The notes under the pieces are model-generated. The model was given only the letters and a program-made list of their open reading frames with translations, did not search any database and was not told the DNA's origin. 6,411 nucleotides of DNA from an uncultured Clostridia bacterium (GTDB lineage Bacteria; Bacillota; Clostridia; Oscillospirales; Ruminococcaceae). This document shows, one piece after another, positions 5,964-6,411 of the stretch; the first letter of the stretch is position 1; each line of letters opens with the position of its first letter. The position numbers and the translations under genes are program-made. Where the stretch lies: positions 1 to 6,411 of the forward strand of contig CAMNBY010000140.1 of the NCBI GenBank assembly GCA_946533615.1, written 5' to 3'.

Positions 5964-6005
5964 TTGCCTGCTTTTTGCCTGTTTGTAAACGCGGCATAAA
6001 CGCGG
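5964..6005. repeat. Two pairs of direct repeats phased at 11 bp upstream of lon
   Basis: TTGCCTG occurs at 5964-5970 and 5975-5981; TAAACGCGG occurs at 5986-5994 and 5997-6005. All four copies begin exactly 11 bp apart (5964, 5975, 5986, 5997), about one helical turn, so they face the same side of the DNA. The block lies directly upstream of, and partly overlaps, the distal promoter. Too few copies for CRISPR or a minisatellite; a transcription-factor site is the likeliest reading. Confidence 0.5.
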
Positions 6006-6012
6006 GCAGAAA

Positions 6013-6040
6013 CAAAAAAGGTACCCTTTCGGATACCTTT
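6013..6040 (-). terminator. Intrinsic terminator after rpsR
   Basis: On the minus strand AAAGGTATCC (6040-6031) pairs with GGGTACCTTT (6026-6017) in a 10-bp stem with one T-G wobble, closed by a GAAA tetraloop (6030-6027). The T-tract (6019-6014) overlaps the end of the stem. It starts 24 nt after the rpsR stop and separates the ribosomal operon from lon. Confidence 0.9.
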
Positions 6041-6064
6041 GAAGCTTTTGAGTAAAATGCGCGA

Positions 6065-6301
6065 TCAGTCTGCAACATAGGGCAGAAGAGCAAGGTGACG
6101 AGCTCTCTTGATAGCTGTCGTCAGCTCTCTCTGGTGATATGCGCAGGTGCCTGTAACTCTCCTCGGAAGGATCTTGGCTCTCTCGGTCATGCACTTTCTG
6201 AGCTTTGCAATATCCTTATAATCGATCTTCTCTGCTCTGTCAACACAGAACATACAAACCTTCTTGCGGCCTCTCTTAACAGGTCTTCCTGTTCTTTCCA
6301 T
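6065..6301 (-). CDS. rpsR: 30S ribosomal protein S18, zinc-type (C+)
   Basis: S18 binds S6 and 16S rRNA in the platform of the small subunit. The 78-residue product has the family hallmarks IDYKDIAKL (26-34), ERAKILPRRVTGTC (40-53) and AIKRARHLALLPY (63-75), and normal length. Cys16-x2-Cys19 and Cys53-x2-His56 can form a zinc site; the E. coli protein lacks these cysteines, so this is the C+ form of a protein known in zinc-binding and zinc-free versions. Start ATG 6301-6299 follows AAGGAGG (6316-6310) by 8 nt. It lies 48 nt after the ssb stop in the conserved rpsF-ssb-rpsR order and is last in the operon, with a strong terminator behind it. Confidence 0.97.
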   Translation of the reverse strand: MERTGRPVKRGRKKVCMFCVDRAEKIDYKDIAKLRKCMTERAKILPRRVTGTCAYHQRELTTAIKRARHLALLPYVAD

Positions 6302-6334
6302 GATTTAATCCTCCTTACTAAAGCAGTTTCTTGC

Positions 6335-6351
6335 GATCTTTTTTCAAGATC
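6335..6351 (-). other. Hairpin at the ssb stop codon
   Basis: GATCTT (6351-6346 on the minus strand) pairs with AAGATC (6340-6335) around a 5-nt loop, overlapping the ssb stop codon. It is followed by GCAAGAAAC and not by a T-run, so it is not an intrinsic terminator. It may shape relative expression or RNA processing between ssb and rpsR; unproven. Confidence 0.4.
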
Positions 6352-6411
6352 AGAAGGGTACTCCGTCATCGCTGAGCACTTCAAAATCATCTATCCCGCC
6401 GATATTGAGCT
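6350..6411 (-). CDS. ssb: Single-stranded DNA-binding protein, C-terminal tip only (truncated by window edge)
   Basis: Only the last 19 codons and the stop (TGA at 6352-6350) are in the window. They encode an acidic tail, GIDDFEVLSDDGVPF, ending at the stop. An acidic tip ending in (I/V/L)PF is the hallmark of bacterial SSB, which uses it to recruit repair and replication proteins; the usual ending is DDDIPF, here DDGVPF. Its place directly upstream of rpsR agrees with the rpsF-ssb-rpsR operon. The OB-fold domain lies beyond the right edge, so the call rests on tail plus synteny. Confidence 0.88.
   Translation of the reverse strand, partial: LNIGGIDDFEVLSDDGVPF

Noticed and set aside
5964..6005. 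CRISPR array or tandem-repeat locus
   Set aside because: Units are only 7-9 bp with two copies each and no spacer-length intervals.
5857..6012. HrcA (CIRCE) or CtsR operator upstream of lon
   Set aside because: I looked for TTAGCACTC-N9-GAGTGCTAA and for tandem GGTCAAA heptads and found neither; the repeats present have different sequence and spacing.

Overview
The window looks like ordinary chromosomal DNA from a low-GC-phylum (Firmicutes) clostridium, most likely Oscillospiraceae and Ruminococcus-like. This rests on three things: a YerC/YecD-type TrpR-like protein; the pairs lon-engB (ysxC) and ssb-rpsR in the orders known from Bacillus and Clostridia; and strong AAGGAGG ribosome binding sites with sigma-A type promoters. 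Genus is an inference. I see no transposase, CRISPR array, tRNA, rRNA, prophage or toxin-antitoxin gene, and no gene-free stretch longer than about 210 bases.

Layout. (1) 1-832, minus strand: a small two-helix membrane protein with a DUF3592-like domain, followed after 15 nt by the start of a YerC/YecD-family DNA-binding protein that runs off the left edge. (2) 833-1011: a divergent promoter region with two sigma-A promoters whose -35 boxes lie inside a 9-bp inverted repeat. (3) 1012-2742, plus strand: a two-gene operon of a single-domain GlmU-like uridylyltransferase and an unrecognised four-helix membrane protein, closed by a terminator at about 2801-2821. (4) 2829-5856, minus strand: ATP-dependent protease lon, then the GTPase engB starting one base after the lon stop. 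This unit converges on unit 3. (5) 5857-6064: the lon control region, carrying two candidate promoters and several short repeats and palindromes, next to the terminator of the preceding operon. (6) 6065-6411, minus strand: rpsR (ribosomal protein S18) and the last codons of ssb, the tail of the usual rpsF-ssb-rpsR operon.

How the genes fit together. The right half is housekeeping: protein quality control (Lon), 50S ribosome assembly (EngB), the 30S subunit (S18) and single-strand DNA binding (SSB). The left half is less well understood. The sugar-nucleotide transferase lacks the acetyltransferase half of classical GlmU and is co-transcribed with a membrane protein of unknown role. Across a shared promoter region lies another membrane protein plus a putative regulator. 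I found no convincing new system. The best leads are the split GlmU with its membrane partner, the mirrored divergent promoter, and the 11-bp-phased repeats upstream of lon.
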